From positions 930,001 through 994,000 of the forward strand of contig NZ_AP022601.1 of the NCBI RefSeq assembly GCF_010726765.1: a DNA stretch of 64,000 nucleotides, written 5' to 3'. The position numbers and the translations under genes are program-made. Shown here piece by piece: positions 1-7,952 of the stretch. The notes beneath the pieces are model-generated. The model did not search any database. It had not been told where the DNA came from and saw only the letters and a list, made by a program, of their open reading frames with translations. This stretch comes from Mycobacterium gallinarum (lineage in GTDB: Bacteria > Actinomycetota > Actinomycetes > Mycobacteriales > Mycobacteriaceae). The stretch's first letter is position 1. Every line of letters starts with the position of its first letter.

Positions 1-469
1 TGTCGTCGGGCAGGGTGATCTCCACCAGGTTCGCCTGACCCTTGCGGAATTCCATCAGCCGCACCAGATCGCCGACCGCGACGGCTTCCTCCACCAGGGA
101 GGCCAGCATCCGGGGTGTGGACACCGCTACGTCGACGCCCCAACTCTCGTCGAACAGCCACTCGTTGCGCGGGTCGTTGACGCGGGCAACCACCCGCGGC
201 ACGGCGAACTCGGTCTTGGCCAGCAGGCTGACCACCACGTTGACCTTGTCGTCGCCGGTGGCGGCGATCACGACGTCGAATTCCTGCAGGGTCACCGACT
301 CCAGCACGGTCAGCTCGCAGGCGTCGCCAAGACGCCATTGGGCCGCGGGAATCGCGTCGACGTCGATGTGGTCGGGGTTGCGTTCGAGCAGCGTGACCTC
401 GTGGCTGTCGACGAGTTCCCTGGCGATCGAACGCCCTACCGCGCCTGCTCCTGCTATGGCGACCCTCAT
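1..469 (-). CDS. ceoC: TrkA-type potassium uptake regulatory protein CeoC, 3' end cut by the window
   Basis: This is a TrkA-N (Rossmann) regulatory subunit of a Trk-type potassium uptake system, acting at the cytoplasmic face of a membrane channel. The minus-strand reading begins MRVAIAGAGAVGRSIARE, which shows the glycine-rich nucleotide-binding loop GAGAVG, and continues with a VVIAATGDDKVNVVVSLLAK segment typical of the family. The ATG overlaps the TGA of the upstream gene as ATGA, so the two are translationally coupled. Only about 156 residues are visible; the C-terminal TrkA-C part lies beyond base 1. The order relative to the permease gene matches M. tuberculosis Rv2692 (ceoC) lying downstream of Rv2691 (ceoB). 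Confidence 0.88.
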   Translation of the reverse strand, partial: MRVAIAGAGAVGRSIARELVDSHEVTLLERNPDHIDVDAIPAAQWRLGDACELTVLESVTLQEFDVVIAATGDDKVNVVVSLLAKTEFAVPRVVARVNDPRNEWLFDESWGVDVAVSTPRMLASLVEEAVAVGDLVRLMEFRKGQANLVEITLPDD

Positions 470-1140
470 TGCGCCTCGACGTCCTCGCTGGGCGGCAGCG
501 CCGCGATGGCCAGCGCCTCGGCGATGTGTCCGGCGATGGCGGCCATGAACACCTGATCGCCCGCCTGGACGACGGTCTTGGCGTCGGGCAGGTAGCCCTC
601 GCCGAAGCGGATCAGGAACGCGACTCGGCCGCCGGTGGCGTTCTCGAGGTCGGTCAGGCGTCGGCCCATCCATTCCTCATGCAGCGCCAGCTCGGTCACG
701 CCGACGTTGCCCGACGGATCGCGCCACTTGGTGGTCTCGGTTTCGCGGGTCAGCACGTTGAGCAGCCGATCGGTCGTCCACGGCACGGTGGCGACCGTGG
801 GAATGCCCAGCCGCTCGTAGACGGCGGCGCGTTTGGCGTCGTAGATGCGGGCGACCACGCGCTCGACGCTGAACGTCTCGCGGGCCACGCGCGCGGAGAT
901 GATGTTGGAGTTGTCGCCGGAGGACACGGCGGCGAACGCACCCGCGTCCTCGATACCGGCCCGCAGCAGCACGTCACGGTCGAATCCCATGCCCAGCACC
1001 CGCTCGCCCGGAAAGTCCGGGGACAGTCGGTGAAACGCGGTGCTGTCCCGATCGATGACCGCGACGTCATGGCCGATGCGGGCCAGACTGTCGGACAGCG
1101 AAGCGCCGACGCGGCCGCATCCCATCACCACTACTCGCAC
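466..1140 (-). CDS. ceoB: TrkA-type potassium uptake regulatory protein CeoB
   Basis: The 224-residue protein opens with MRVVVMGCGRVGASLSDSLA, a GxGxxG NAD(H)-binding loop, followed by an acidic residue (VIDRD) at the end of beta-2 that would bind the adenosine ribose. A C-terminal domain of about residues 140-215 looks like TrkA-C. Length matches M. tuberculosis CeoB (Rv2691, 227 aa as I recall). It is the first gene of a two-gene operon with ceoC (4-bp overlap). It is divergent from the APC permease at 1217, leaving only 76 bp for both promoters. The partner channel is not in the window. Confidence 0.9.
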   Translation of the reverse strand: MRVVVMGCGRVGASLSDSLARIGHDVAVIDRDSTAFHRLSPDFPGERVLGMGFDRDVLLRAGIEDAGAFAAVSSGDNSNIISARVARETFSVERVVARIYDAKRAAVYERLGIPTVATVPWTTDRLLNVLTRETETTKWRDPSGNVGVTELALHEEWMGRRLTDLENATGGRVAFLIRFGEGYLPDAKTVVQAGDQVFMAAIAGHIAEALAIAALPPSEDVEAQ

Positions 1141-1216
1141 CTGTTGGTCCCTTCCGGTCGAACCTGCGCACTCGGAACGCTACAACCATTCACCTCTGCG
1201 CTTACCCTTGGCACTC

Positions 1217-3214
1217 GTGTCAAAGCTTTCGACCGTCACGCGGCGGCTGGTTCTGGGCCGTCCGTTCCGCAGCGACAAGCTGTCGCACACCCTGCTGCCC
1301 AAGCGGATCGCCCTGCCGGTGTTCGCCTCCGACGCCATGTCCTCCGTCGCCTATGCACCGGAGGAGATCTTTCTGGTGCTCTCGGTCGCGGGCCTGGCGG
1401 CCTACTCGATGGCGCCCTGGATCGGACTGGCCGTCGCGGTGGTGATGATGATCGTGATCGCCAGCTACCGGCAGAACGTGCACGCGTACCCGTCGGGCGG
1501 CGGCGACTACGAGGTGGTCACCACGAACCTCGGCCCGACCGCGGGCCTGACGGTGGCGAGCGCGCTGCTGGTGGACTACATACTGACGGTGGCGGTGTCG
1601 ATGGCCTCGGCGATGTCGAACATCGGGTCGGCGGTGCCGTTCGTCGGCCAGCACAAGGTGTTGTTCGCCGTCATCGCGATCCTGCTGCTGGCGTCGATCA
1701 ACCTGCGTGGCATCCGGGAGTCCGGCACCGCGTTCGCAATTCCCACCTATGCCTTCATGTTCGGCATGTACGTCATGTTGGGCTGGGGGTTTTATCAAAT
1801 CTATGTTCTCGACAGGCCGCTGCAAGCGGAGTCGGCGGGCTTCGAAATGCATTCGGAGCACGGCGAGATTCTCGGTTTCGCCTTGGTGTTCCTTGTCGCG
1901 CGGGCGTTCTCCTCCGGTAGTGCCGCGTTGACCGGCGTGGAGGCGATCAGTAACGGCGTGCCGGCGTTCCGGAAACCGAAGTCGCGCAACGCGGCAACGA
2001 CGCTGGCGCTGCTTGGCGCGATCGCCATCACGTTGTTCATGGGCATCATCATGCTGGCCAAAGCGACGGGTGCGCAGATCGCTGAGCGCCCCCATGAACA
2101 GCTCGTCGGCGCACCGCCCGACTATGACCAGAAGACCCTCATCGCTCAGCTCGCCGACGCGGTCTTCCACAATTTTCCCGTTGGGCTCTACCTGATTGCC
2201 GGCGTCACGGCGCTGATCCTGGTCCTGGCGGCCAACACCGCATTCAACGGCTTCCCGGTGCTGGGATCGATACTGGCGCAAGACCGTTTCCTGCCCCGCC
2301 AGTTGCATACCCGCGGCGATAGGTTGGCCTTCTCCAACGGCATCCTGTTTCTCGCACTCGCCGCAATCGCATTCATCGTCGCGTTCCGCGCCGAGGTCAC
2401 AGCGCTCATTCAGCTGTATATCGTCGGGGTCTTCGTATCCTTCACCCTCAGCCAGATTGGGATGGTCCGCCACTGGACGCGGCTGTTGCGCACCGAGACC
2501 GAGCCCGCCGTCCGTGCCAAGATGAAGCGTTCCCGAATCATCAACTCCATCGGGTTGCTCTGCACGGGAACGGTTCTGATCATCGTCGTGGTGACGAAGT
2601 TCCTCGTCGGTGCCTGGATTGCCATTCTTGCGATGGGCGGATTGTTCGTGATCATGAAAGCCATTCACAAGCACTACAACACCGTGGCGCGCGAACTGGA
2701 GGCGCAGGAGGCCGAAGAGGCCGACGGCATGGTGTTGCCGAGCCGCAACCATGCGATCGTGCTGGTGTCCAAGCTGCACCTGCCGACCATGCGGGCGCTG
2801 GCCTACGCCAGGGCCACCCGTCCCGACGTGCTCGAGGCGATCACGGTCAGCGTCGATGACGCTGAGACCCGTGCGCTGGTGCACAAATGGGAGGACAGCG
2901 ACATCAGCACGCCGTTGAAGGTGATCGCCTCGCCATACCGAGAGATCACCCGCCCGGTGCTCGACTACGTCAAGCGGGTCAGCAAGGAGTCGCCGCGCAC
3001 CGTCGTGACGGTGTTCATTCCCGAGTACGTGGTGGGCCACTGGTGGGAGCAGGTGCTGCACAACCAGAGCGCGCTGCGACTCAAGGGCAGGCTGTTGTTC
3101 GAGCCGAACGTGATGGTGACATCGGTTCCATGGCAATTGAGTTCGTCGGAGCGCCTGAAAACGCTCGCGCCACAGTCCGCTCCTGGCGACGCACGCAGGG
3201 GCTTTTTGGATTGA
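1217..3214 (+). CDS. APC-superfamily amino acid/cation permease with C-terminal cytosolic domain
   Basis: This polytopic membrane transporter of about 665 residues resembles M. tuberculosis Rv2690c. The KRIALPVFASDAMSSVAYAPEE segment near the start is characteristic of this APC subgroup, and at least ten hydrophobic segments follow up to about residue 480. The C-terminal 180 residues are soluble and fold-like rather than membrane-spanning. I chose GTG at 1217 because coding upstream of it would overlap the divergent ceoB gene and gives non-membrane, Ser/Thr/Pro-rich sequence; an in-frame TTG at 1208 is possible. Position next to ceoBC hints at ion or amino-acid transport linked to potassium homeostasis, but the substrate is unknown. 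Confidence 0.85.
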   Translation: MSKLSTVTRRLVLGRPFRSDKLSHTLLPKRIALPVFASDAMSSVAYAPEEIFLVLSVAGLAAYSMAPWIGLAVAVVMMIVIASYRQNVHAYPSGGGDYEVVTTNLGPTAGLTVASALLVDYILTVAVSMASAMSNIGSAVPFVGQHKVLFAVIAILLLASINLRGIRESGTAFAIPTYAFMFGMYVMLGWGFYQIYVLDRPLQAESAGFEMHSEHGEILGFALVFLVARAFSSGSAALTGVEAISNGVPAFRKPKSRNAATTLALLGAIAITLFMGIIMLAKATGAQIAERPHEQLVGAPPDYDQKTLIAQLADAVFHNFPVGLYLIAGVTALILVLAANTAFNGFPVLGSILAQDRFLPRQLHTRGDRLAFSNGILFLALAAIAFIVAFRAEVTALIQLYIVGVFVSFTLSQIGMVRHWTRLLRTETEPAVRAKMKRSRIINSIGLLCTGTVLIIVVVTKFLVGAWIAILAMGGLFVIMKAIHKHYNTVARELEAQEAEEADGMVLPSRNHAIVLVSKLHLPTMRALAYARATRPDVLEAITVSVDDAETRALVHKWEDSDISTPLKVIASPYREITRPVLDYVKRVSKESPRTVVTVFIPEYVVGHWWEQVLHNQSALRLKGRLLFEPNVMVTSVPWQLSSSERLKTLAPQSAPGDARRGFLD

Positions 3215-4452
3215 GCGGCGACGGAAAGGTCGACGGGTCGCCCGGCTCGTCGTCCGAACTCACCTTGACCGTGGGGCCACCTGCCAACGGCGGCAGTTGT
3301 GTCGCGCGCCACGACGGGCGGGTGGTGTTCGTGCGCTATGCGTTGCCCGGTGAGACGGTCCGCGTCCGGATCAGAGACGGCGCCTCGGATCGCGGATCAT
3401 ATTGGCACGCCGACGTTGTCGAGGTCATCGAACCGTCCGCCGACCGGGTCGACCCGATCTGCCCGATCGCCGGGGTGGACGGTGCCGGTTGTTGCGATCT
3501 GGCATTCGCCGATCCGGCGGCGGCGCGGCGGCTGAAGGGTGCGGTGGTCGCCAATCAGCTGGAGCGGTTGGGCGGATACGCATGGCGTGACGAGGGCGAC
3601 GCGGTGGCCGAGCAGGTGGGCGAGGGCGGGGCCACCGGCTGGCGAACCCGAGTGCGATTGGACACCTCCGCGCGGGGCAAGGCGGGATTTCACCGCTACC
3701 ACAGCGCCGAGCTGGTCACCGATCTCGATTGTGCGCAGCTGCCGGCGGGCATGCTCGACGGCGTCAACGACTGGGTCTGGCCGCACGGTGCCCACGTGCA
3801 CGTGGCGGTCGACGACGACGGTGACCGCCACGTCGTGCAGTCGGGTCCGCGGGAGGGCCGCAAGTCCACCACGCACGTCATCGAAGGCGAATACGAGGCG
3901 GTGCAGCGCGTCGGGGACCGCGTGTGGCGGGTACCGGTGACCGCGTTCTGGCAGGCGCACCGCGATGCTCCGCGGGTCTACAGCGAGCTGGTGACCGAAT
4001 GGGCGCAACTGCGCCCGGGCATGACGGCATGGGATCTATACGGTGGGGCAGGGATTTTCGCGGCGACGCTGGCGCGCGCCGTCGGTGACACCGGGAAGGT
4101 CCTCACCGTCGACACGTCGCGCGGGGCGTCACGCTCGGCGCGCGCGGCGCTTGCCGACCTGGGGTGGGTTTCCGTCGTCACCGACTCCGTGAGAAGGGCG
4201 CTGACCGGTCAGCGGGGGAGGCCCGACGTCGCGGTGCTGGACCCGCCGAGAACGGGAGCCGGTCGCGAGGTGATCGACCTGCTGGCCGACGCCGAGGTGC
4301 CGAGAGTGATCCACATCGGTTGTGAGGCCGCCTCGTTCGCCCGCGACATCAGGCTGTACCGAGGCCACGGATATGCCGTCGAAGATCTGCGGGTGTTCGA
4401 TTCGTTTCCGTTGACTCATCACATCGAGTGCGTCGCCGTGCTGACGCGTTGA
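3211..4452 (+). CDS. TRAM-domain class I RNA (uracil-C5) methyltransferase
   Basis: About 413 residues, of the TrmA/RlmD family and orthologous in position to Rv2689c; it would methylate uracil in rRNA or tRNA using SAM. An N-terminal TRAM domain (residues ~8-70) precedes a cysteine-rich stretch CPIAGVDGAGCCDL. The SAM-binding motif DLYGGAGIF lies at ~270, DPPRTGAGRE at ~345, and the catalytic-cysteine region HIGCEAASFARD near 365. I chose TTG at 3211, which overlaps the permease stop as TTGA and has CAGGGG about 8 nt upstream. An ATG at 3130 inside the permease gene is the alternative. The overlap implies translational coupling to the permease. Confidence 0.87.
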   Translation: MSGDGKVDGSPGSSSELTLTVGPPANGGSCVARHDGRVVFVRYALPGETVRVRIRDGASDRGSYWHADVVEVIEPSADRVDPICPIAGVDGAGCCDLAFADPAAARRLKGAVVANQLERLGGYAWRDEGDAVAEQVGEGGATGWRTRVRLDTSARGKAGFHRYHSAELVTDLDCAQLPAGMLDGVNDWVWPHGAHVHVAVDDDGDRHVVQSGPREGRKSTTHVIEGEYEAVQRVGDRVWRVPVTAFWQAHRDAPRVYSELVTEWAQLRPGMTAWDLYGGAGIFAATLARAVGDTGKVLTVDTSRGASRSARAALADLGWVSVVTDSVRRALTGQRGRPDVAVLDPPRTGAGREVIDLLADAEVPRVIHIGCEAASFARDIRLYRGHGYAVEDLRVFDSFPLTHHIECVAVLTR

Positions 4453-4503
4453 CTTCCCCGGCTGCGCGTGGGCCCAGTGCTCAGGGCGATCGGCGCGAGC
4501 CGG

Positions 4504-4965
4504 TCAGCTGTCGAAGTGCCGCTGCAGCCGTCGCTGTCGATGCCCGAACAGCGCGCGAATCCCGGCGCCGATCACCGGCGTCAGCACACGCAGGGGAGTG
4601 CGTAGCTCGAACGTGAGGCGGTCGCGCACAACGGTTTTCGCGTCGCCATCGGGCTCCAGCATGCGTTCGTGGCGCCAGCTGCGCATGGACAGCATCGTCG
4701 ACTGCTCGTCGAAACCGCGGCCCGGCCATAATTCGGCGATCATCAGGTCGTCGTAGTCGAACGGCAACACGCCGAACAGTCGCATCCAGCAGCGGCCGAC
4801 CGGGGTTCCGATGGGCACGGTGTCCACGGTGAGGTCTTTGGCGCCGCGCGGCATCGACATCGTCATCCACGGCCGTAGTTCGTCATTGATGCCCTCGGGT
4901 GTGACCACGCGGGCCCACACCCGGTCGACGGGCGCATCGACAAGGCTCTGTCGTTCGATGATCAT
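4504..4965 (-). CDS. SRPBCC-family protein of unknown ligand
   Basis: The 153-residue protein has the START/SRPBCC layout: an N-terminal strand with VDAPVDRVWARVVTPEGIN, a central strand-rich part with polar alternation, and a long C-terminal helix (RVLTPVIGAGIRALFGHRQRRLQRHF). Such proteins hold hydrophobic ligands in a helix-grip cavity. No catalytic residues can be assigned. Start ATG 4965 is preferred; a TTG nine bases earlier is in frame and also has a possible ribosome site. It is convergent with the TRAM methyltransferase and lies just downstream of the MarR-type gene on the same strand, so it may be co-transcribed with that regulator. Confidence 0.7.
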   Translation of the reverse strand: MIIERQSLVDAPVDRVWARVVTPEGINDELRPWMTMSMPRGAKDLTVDTVPIGTPVGRCWMRLFGVLPFDYDDLMIAELWPGRGFDEQSTMLSMRSWRHERMLEPDGDAKTVVRDRLTFELRTPLRVLTPVIGAGIRALFGHRQRRLQRHFDS

Positions 4966-5004
4966 GACGCTCAAAGGTATCCGACGTCATCGCCCGGCAG
5001 ACGC

Positions 5005-5451
5005 CTACCGCTGCCGCCAGCGGTCGAGCAGCGCCGGAATCTCATCCAATAGGAATGCATAGAAGTCGCGCATCTGAGTGAGACGTTGATGGGCGAGGCC
5101 GTCCTCGGGTGTGGCCGCGATCCCTGCCTCGGCCGCCTTCAGGACGGCGGTCGTCACTTCGTTCTGATTCGTATATTGGACGGCCCACGCGTCATCGCGC
5201 AGCCGGTAGTGGTCCCGCCGGCTTCCCGGCGCCGGCACGCGCTCCACAAGTCCTACGGAGCTGAGCATCTTGAGAGCTCCCGAGATCGAGCCTGTGCTGG
5301 CCTGCAGCTGTTCGGCGAGGTCACCCATGGTCATGGCCGGATCCTCGGTGAACAGCAACGATGCTAGAACTCGCGCGGTCATCCGCTGCAGACCGTGTGA
5401 GCTGAGAACGAGCGCGAGCTGCTCGGCGGTCTCCTGGGGATCCGAGGCCAT
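5005..5451 (-). CDS. MarR/GbsR-type transcriptional regulator
   Basis: This 148-residue winged-helix regulator shows MTMGDLAEQLQASTGSISGALKMLSSVGLVERVPAPGSRRDHYRL at about residues 40-85, a recognition helix followed by a wing with the SRRDHY signature of MarR/GbsR proteins. The flanking helices would dimerise. It has a GGAG ribosome site a few bases before ATG 5451. The gene is divergent from the three-gene ABC exporter operon at 5564, and an imperfect dyad lies between them. The natural reading is a local repressor of that exporter responding to an exported compound; this is inference. Confidence 0.85.
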   Translation of the reverse strand: MASDPQETAEQLALVLSSHGLQRMTARVLASLLFTEDPAMTMGDLAEQLQASTGSISGALKMLSSVGLVERVPAPGSRRDHYRLRDDAWAVQYTNQNEVTTAVLKAAEAGIAATPEDGLAHQRLTQMRDFYAFLLDEIPALLDRWRQR

Positions 5452-5469
5452 AACAATCTCCGGTCAGAG

Positions 5470-5500
5470 TCTTCAAAGATTTCTGAAGAGTCAGTATAGT
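5470..5500 (+). promoter_or_regulatory. Promoter of the ABC exporter operon with a dyad over its -35 region
   Basis: TCTTCA at 5470-5475 and TGAAGA at 5484-5489 form an inverted repeat around an 8-nt centre. A TATAGT hexamer at 5495-5500 is placed to be the -10 of the exporter operon, so the dyad covers the expected -35. This is where the divergent MarR-type regulator would be expected to bind. The binding is inferred from position only. Confidence 0.5.
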
Positions 5501-5513
5501 CAGCGACGGCGCT

Positions 5514-5530
5514 CCGGGAAGTCTGGTCGG
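5514..5530 (+). promoter_or_regulatory. Shared leader motif, copy A
   Basis: The 17-mer CCGGGAAGTCTGGTCGG starts 13 nt after the TATAGT hexamer, inside the presumed 5' leader of the exporter operon. The same 17 bases recur twice near 10.6 kb upstream of another exporter and of nhaA. It is a weak dyad (CCG-n3-AG-n-CT-n3-CGG), so either an operator or an RNA leader element is possible. Confidence 0.5.
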
Positions 5531-5563
5531 AACTGGTATTCGCGTACCCAGAGGAGACCGTCC

Positions 5564-6469
5564 ATGGAGAGTGTCGCCCCGGCGGCCACGCCGCCGTCCA
5601 CCACTGCTGAGGTGATCCGCGTCCGCGGTTTGACCTTCGCCTATCCGAAATCGACACAGCCGGCAGTGCGCGGCATGGACTTCTCGGTGGGACGAGGCGA
5701 GATCTTCGGATTTCTCGGTCCCAGTGGTGCCGGCAAGTCGACCACGCAAAAGCTACTCATCGGGTTGCTTCGCGGGCACGGCGACGAGGCAGCGGTGTGG
5801 GGTCAGGACCCGCTGACATGGGGTCCGGACTATTACCAGCGCATCGGGGTCTCGTTCGAGTTGCCGAATCACTATCAGAAGCTCACCGGCCTGGAGAACC
5901 TGAGATTCTTCGCCTCGCTCTACGACGGCGACACGCTGGATCCGATGGAACTTCTCGGCGCAGTGGGTCTCGCCGACGACGCTGACACCCGAGTTGGCAA
6001 GTACTCCAAGGGAATGCAGATGCGTCTGACGTTCGTCAGATCGCTGATCAACGACCCGGACCTACTTTTCCTCGACGAGCCCACTTCCGGTCTTGATCCG
6101 GTGAACGTGCGCAAAGTCAAGGACATGATTCTTGGTCTAAAGGCGCGGGGCCGCACTGTCTTCCTCACGACGCATGACATGGCCACCGCCGACGAGCTTT
6201 GCGACAGAGTCGCCTTCGTGGTCGATGGCCGAATTGTCGCCATGGACACGCCGGCCGAACTGAAGATCGCCCGCAGTCAACGACGGGTCCGAGTCCAGTT
6301 CCGCGGGGAGAACGGCAGTCTGGAGGCCGCCGAGTTCGCCATGGACGGCCTGGCCGACGACCCCGCGTTTCACGCTGTGCTGCGAGATCACCACGTCGAA
6401 ACCATTCACAGCCGCGAGGCCACCCTGGACGACGTCTTCGTCGAGACCACCGGAAGGCAACTGGCATGA
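5564..6469 (+). CDS. ABC exporter ATP-binding protein, Rv2688c type
   Basis: This 301-residue ATPase drives the two membrane proteins encoded immediately downstream. Visible motifs are Walker A GPSGAGKST (~residue 53), signature YSKGMQMRL (~150), Walker [13 protein letters not shown] (~170) and the switch histidine in TTHDM (~205). Start ATG 5564 follows a GAGGAG ribosome site; upstream coding in the same frame would run over the promoter. Gene order and content match M. tuberculosis Rv2688c-Rv2687c-Rv2686c, reported to export fluoroquinolones when overexpressed. The substrate here is not shown by the sequence. Confidence 0.9.
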   Translation: MESVAPAATPPSTTAEVIRVRGLTFAYPKSTQPAVRGMDFSVGRGEIFGFLGPSGAGKSTTQKLLIGLLRGHGDEAAVWGQDPLTWGPDYYQRIGVSFELPNHYQKLTGLENLRFFASLYDGDTLDPMELLGAVGLADDADTRVGKYSKGMQMRLTFVRSLINDPDLLFLDEPTSGLDPVNVRKVKDMILGLKARGRTVFLTTHDMATADELCDRVAFVVDGRIVAMDTPAELKIARSQRRVRVQFRGENGSLEAAEFAMDGLADDPAFHAVLRDHHVETIHSREATLDDVFVETTGRQLA

Positions 6470-7179
6470 AACGGCTCACGAGTGCGTTGCGGCTCGAGGT
6501 TACGCTTCAAGTCAGGCAGAAGTTTCTGCATGCGGCGGTCTTCTCCGGGCTCATCTGGCTGGCAGTCTTGCTGCCCATGTCGCACGCCCTGCGTCCGATC
6601 GCTGAGCCATACATTTTGTTGGGCGACATCGCGATCATCGGGTTCTTCTTCATCGGAGGTTCGGTGTTTTTCGAGAAGCAGGAGCGCACCCTCGGTGCCG
6701 TCATCTCGACACCGTTGCGGTTCTGGGAGTACCTGTGCGTGAAACTCGCTGTGCTGTTGGGTGTTTCAGTTCTCGTAGCGCTCATCGTAGTGTCGGCCGC
6801 CCACGGATTCGCCTATCGGCCACTCCCTCTGCTGACCGGTCTGGTGCTCGGCACCTTGTTGATGCTGCTCGTCGGATTCATCACGTCGCTCCCGTTCTCT
6901 TCGGTCAGCGATTGGTTCATGTCGGCGACCGGCCCTCTGGCAGTGATGACGGGCCTCCCGGTGCTGTATTTCTCCGGGGTGTGGGTGAGTCCGGTGCTTT
7001 ACCTGATCCCTACGTTGGGGCCGCTGCTGCTGCTGGGCGAGGCGTTCGATCAAGTGACACTGGCCCCGTGGCAGGTGGCCTATGCCGTGCTGTATCCACT
7101 CGCAGGTTTGGTGGTGCTGTTCTTGGTAGCCAGGGCGCTGTTCGGCCACTACGTCGTGGCAAGATCGGGAGGTATGTGA
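6466..7179 (+). CDS. ABC exporter membrane protein, Rv2687c type
   Basis: The 237-residue protein has six hydrophobic segments (about residues 20-45, 50-75, 95-115, 125-145, 160-180 and 205-225) and is an ABC-2-like permease subunit. Its ATG overlaps the ATPase stop as ATGA. It should pair with the following membrane protein and the upstream ATPase to make a heteromeric exporter in the plasma membrane. It lacks any recognisable soluble domain. Confidence 0.85.
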   Translation: MKRLTSALRLEVTLQVRQKFLHAAVFSGLIWLAVLLPMSHALRPIAEPYILLGDIAIIGFFFIGGSVFFEKQERTLGAVISTPLRFWEYLCVKLAVLLGVSVLVALIVVSAAHGFAYRPLPLLTGLVLGTLLMLLVGFITSLPFSSVSDWFMSATGPLAVMTGLPVLYFSGVWVSPVLYLIPTLGPLLLLGEAFDQVTLAPWQVAYAVLYPLAGLVVLFLVARALFGHYVVARSGGM

Positions 7180-7931
7180 TGACTTCGATGACAACGTCGG
7201 TGAAGGCGCTTGCGGCGTTCGGCCGCAACGACATTCGTGGAACCTACCGTGATCCGCTGTTGGTCATGATCGTTCTGGCGCCCGTCATCTGGACTGTCGG
7301 AGTCGTCATCCTGGTCCCGTTGTTCACCGACATGTTAGCGGCACGATACGACTTCGATCTGGTTCCCTACTATTCACTCGTTCTCACCGGCTTCCTGCTG
7401 CTGACGAGCATCATCATCACGGGCGGACTCGGCGCCTTCCTTGTGCTCGACGAGGTCGACGCAGGCACGATGACCGTGCTGCGGGTGACCCCGGTGCGGT
7501 TGTCGACATTCTTCGCCTACCGTGCGGGCACCGTCATGGCGTTGACGACCGTATATGTGGTCGCGACGTTGTCGTTCAGCGGAATACTCGAACCAGGTCT
7601 CGTTCCCACCCTTGTTCCGATCGGGCTGCTGGCCGGATTGTCGGCGGTCGTCACCCTGTTGCTGATCGTTGCCGTCGCGGCCAACAAGATTCAAGGCATC
7701 GCCATGCTGCGCGGCCTTGGCATGTTGATCGCCGGGTTGCCGTGCCTTCCGTGGTTCATCGACTCGGCCTGGAATCTGGCTTTCGGTGTGCTGCCGCCGT
7801 ATTGGGCGGCGAAGACGTTCTGGGTCGCCAGCGAGCACGGCACGTGGTGGCCATACCTGGTCGCCGGTACGGTCTACAACCTCGCGGTTGCCTGGTTACT
7901 GTTCCGGCGATTCGTCGCCAAGAACACATGA
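7179..7931 (+). CDS. ABC exporter membrane protein, Rv2686c type
   Basis: The 250-residue protein has six predicted membrane segments and the RNDIRGTYRDPLLVMIVLAPVIW opening common to ABC-2 permeases of this type. The start ATG shares its A with the upstream TGA (TGATG) and has GGGAGG just before it, so the three genes form one tightly coupled operon. It ends 21 bp before the convergent stop of the next exporter operon. Confidence 0.85.
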   Translation: MTSMTTSVKALAAFGRNDIRGTYRDPLLVMIVLAPVIWTVGVVILVPLFTDMLAARYDFDLVPYYSLVLTGFLLLTSIIITGGLGAFLVLDEVDAGTMTVLRVTPVRLSTFFAYRAGTVMALTTVYVVATLSFSGILEPGLVPTLVPIGLLAGLSAVVTLLLIVAVAANKIQGIAMLRGLGMLIAGLPCLPWFIDSAWNLAFGVLPPYWAAKTFWVASEHGTWWPYLVAGTVYNLAVAWLLFRRFVAKNT

Positions 7932-7952
7932 CGACGAGATGTGAATGCCAAC

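Noticed and set aside
1220..3136. A 638-codon open frame antisense to the APC permease
   Set aside because: It is a GC-rich shadow: His/Arg/Gln-rich composition, no motif, and it lies wholly opposite a gene with clear membrane-protein features.
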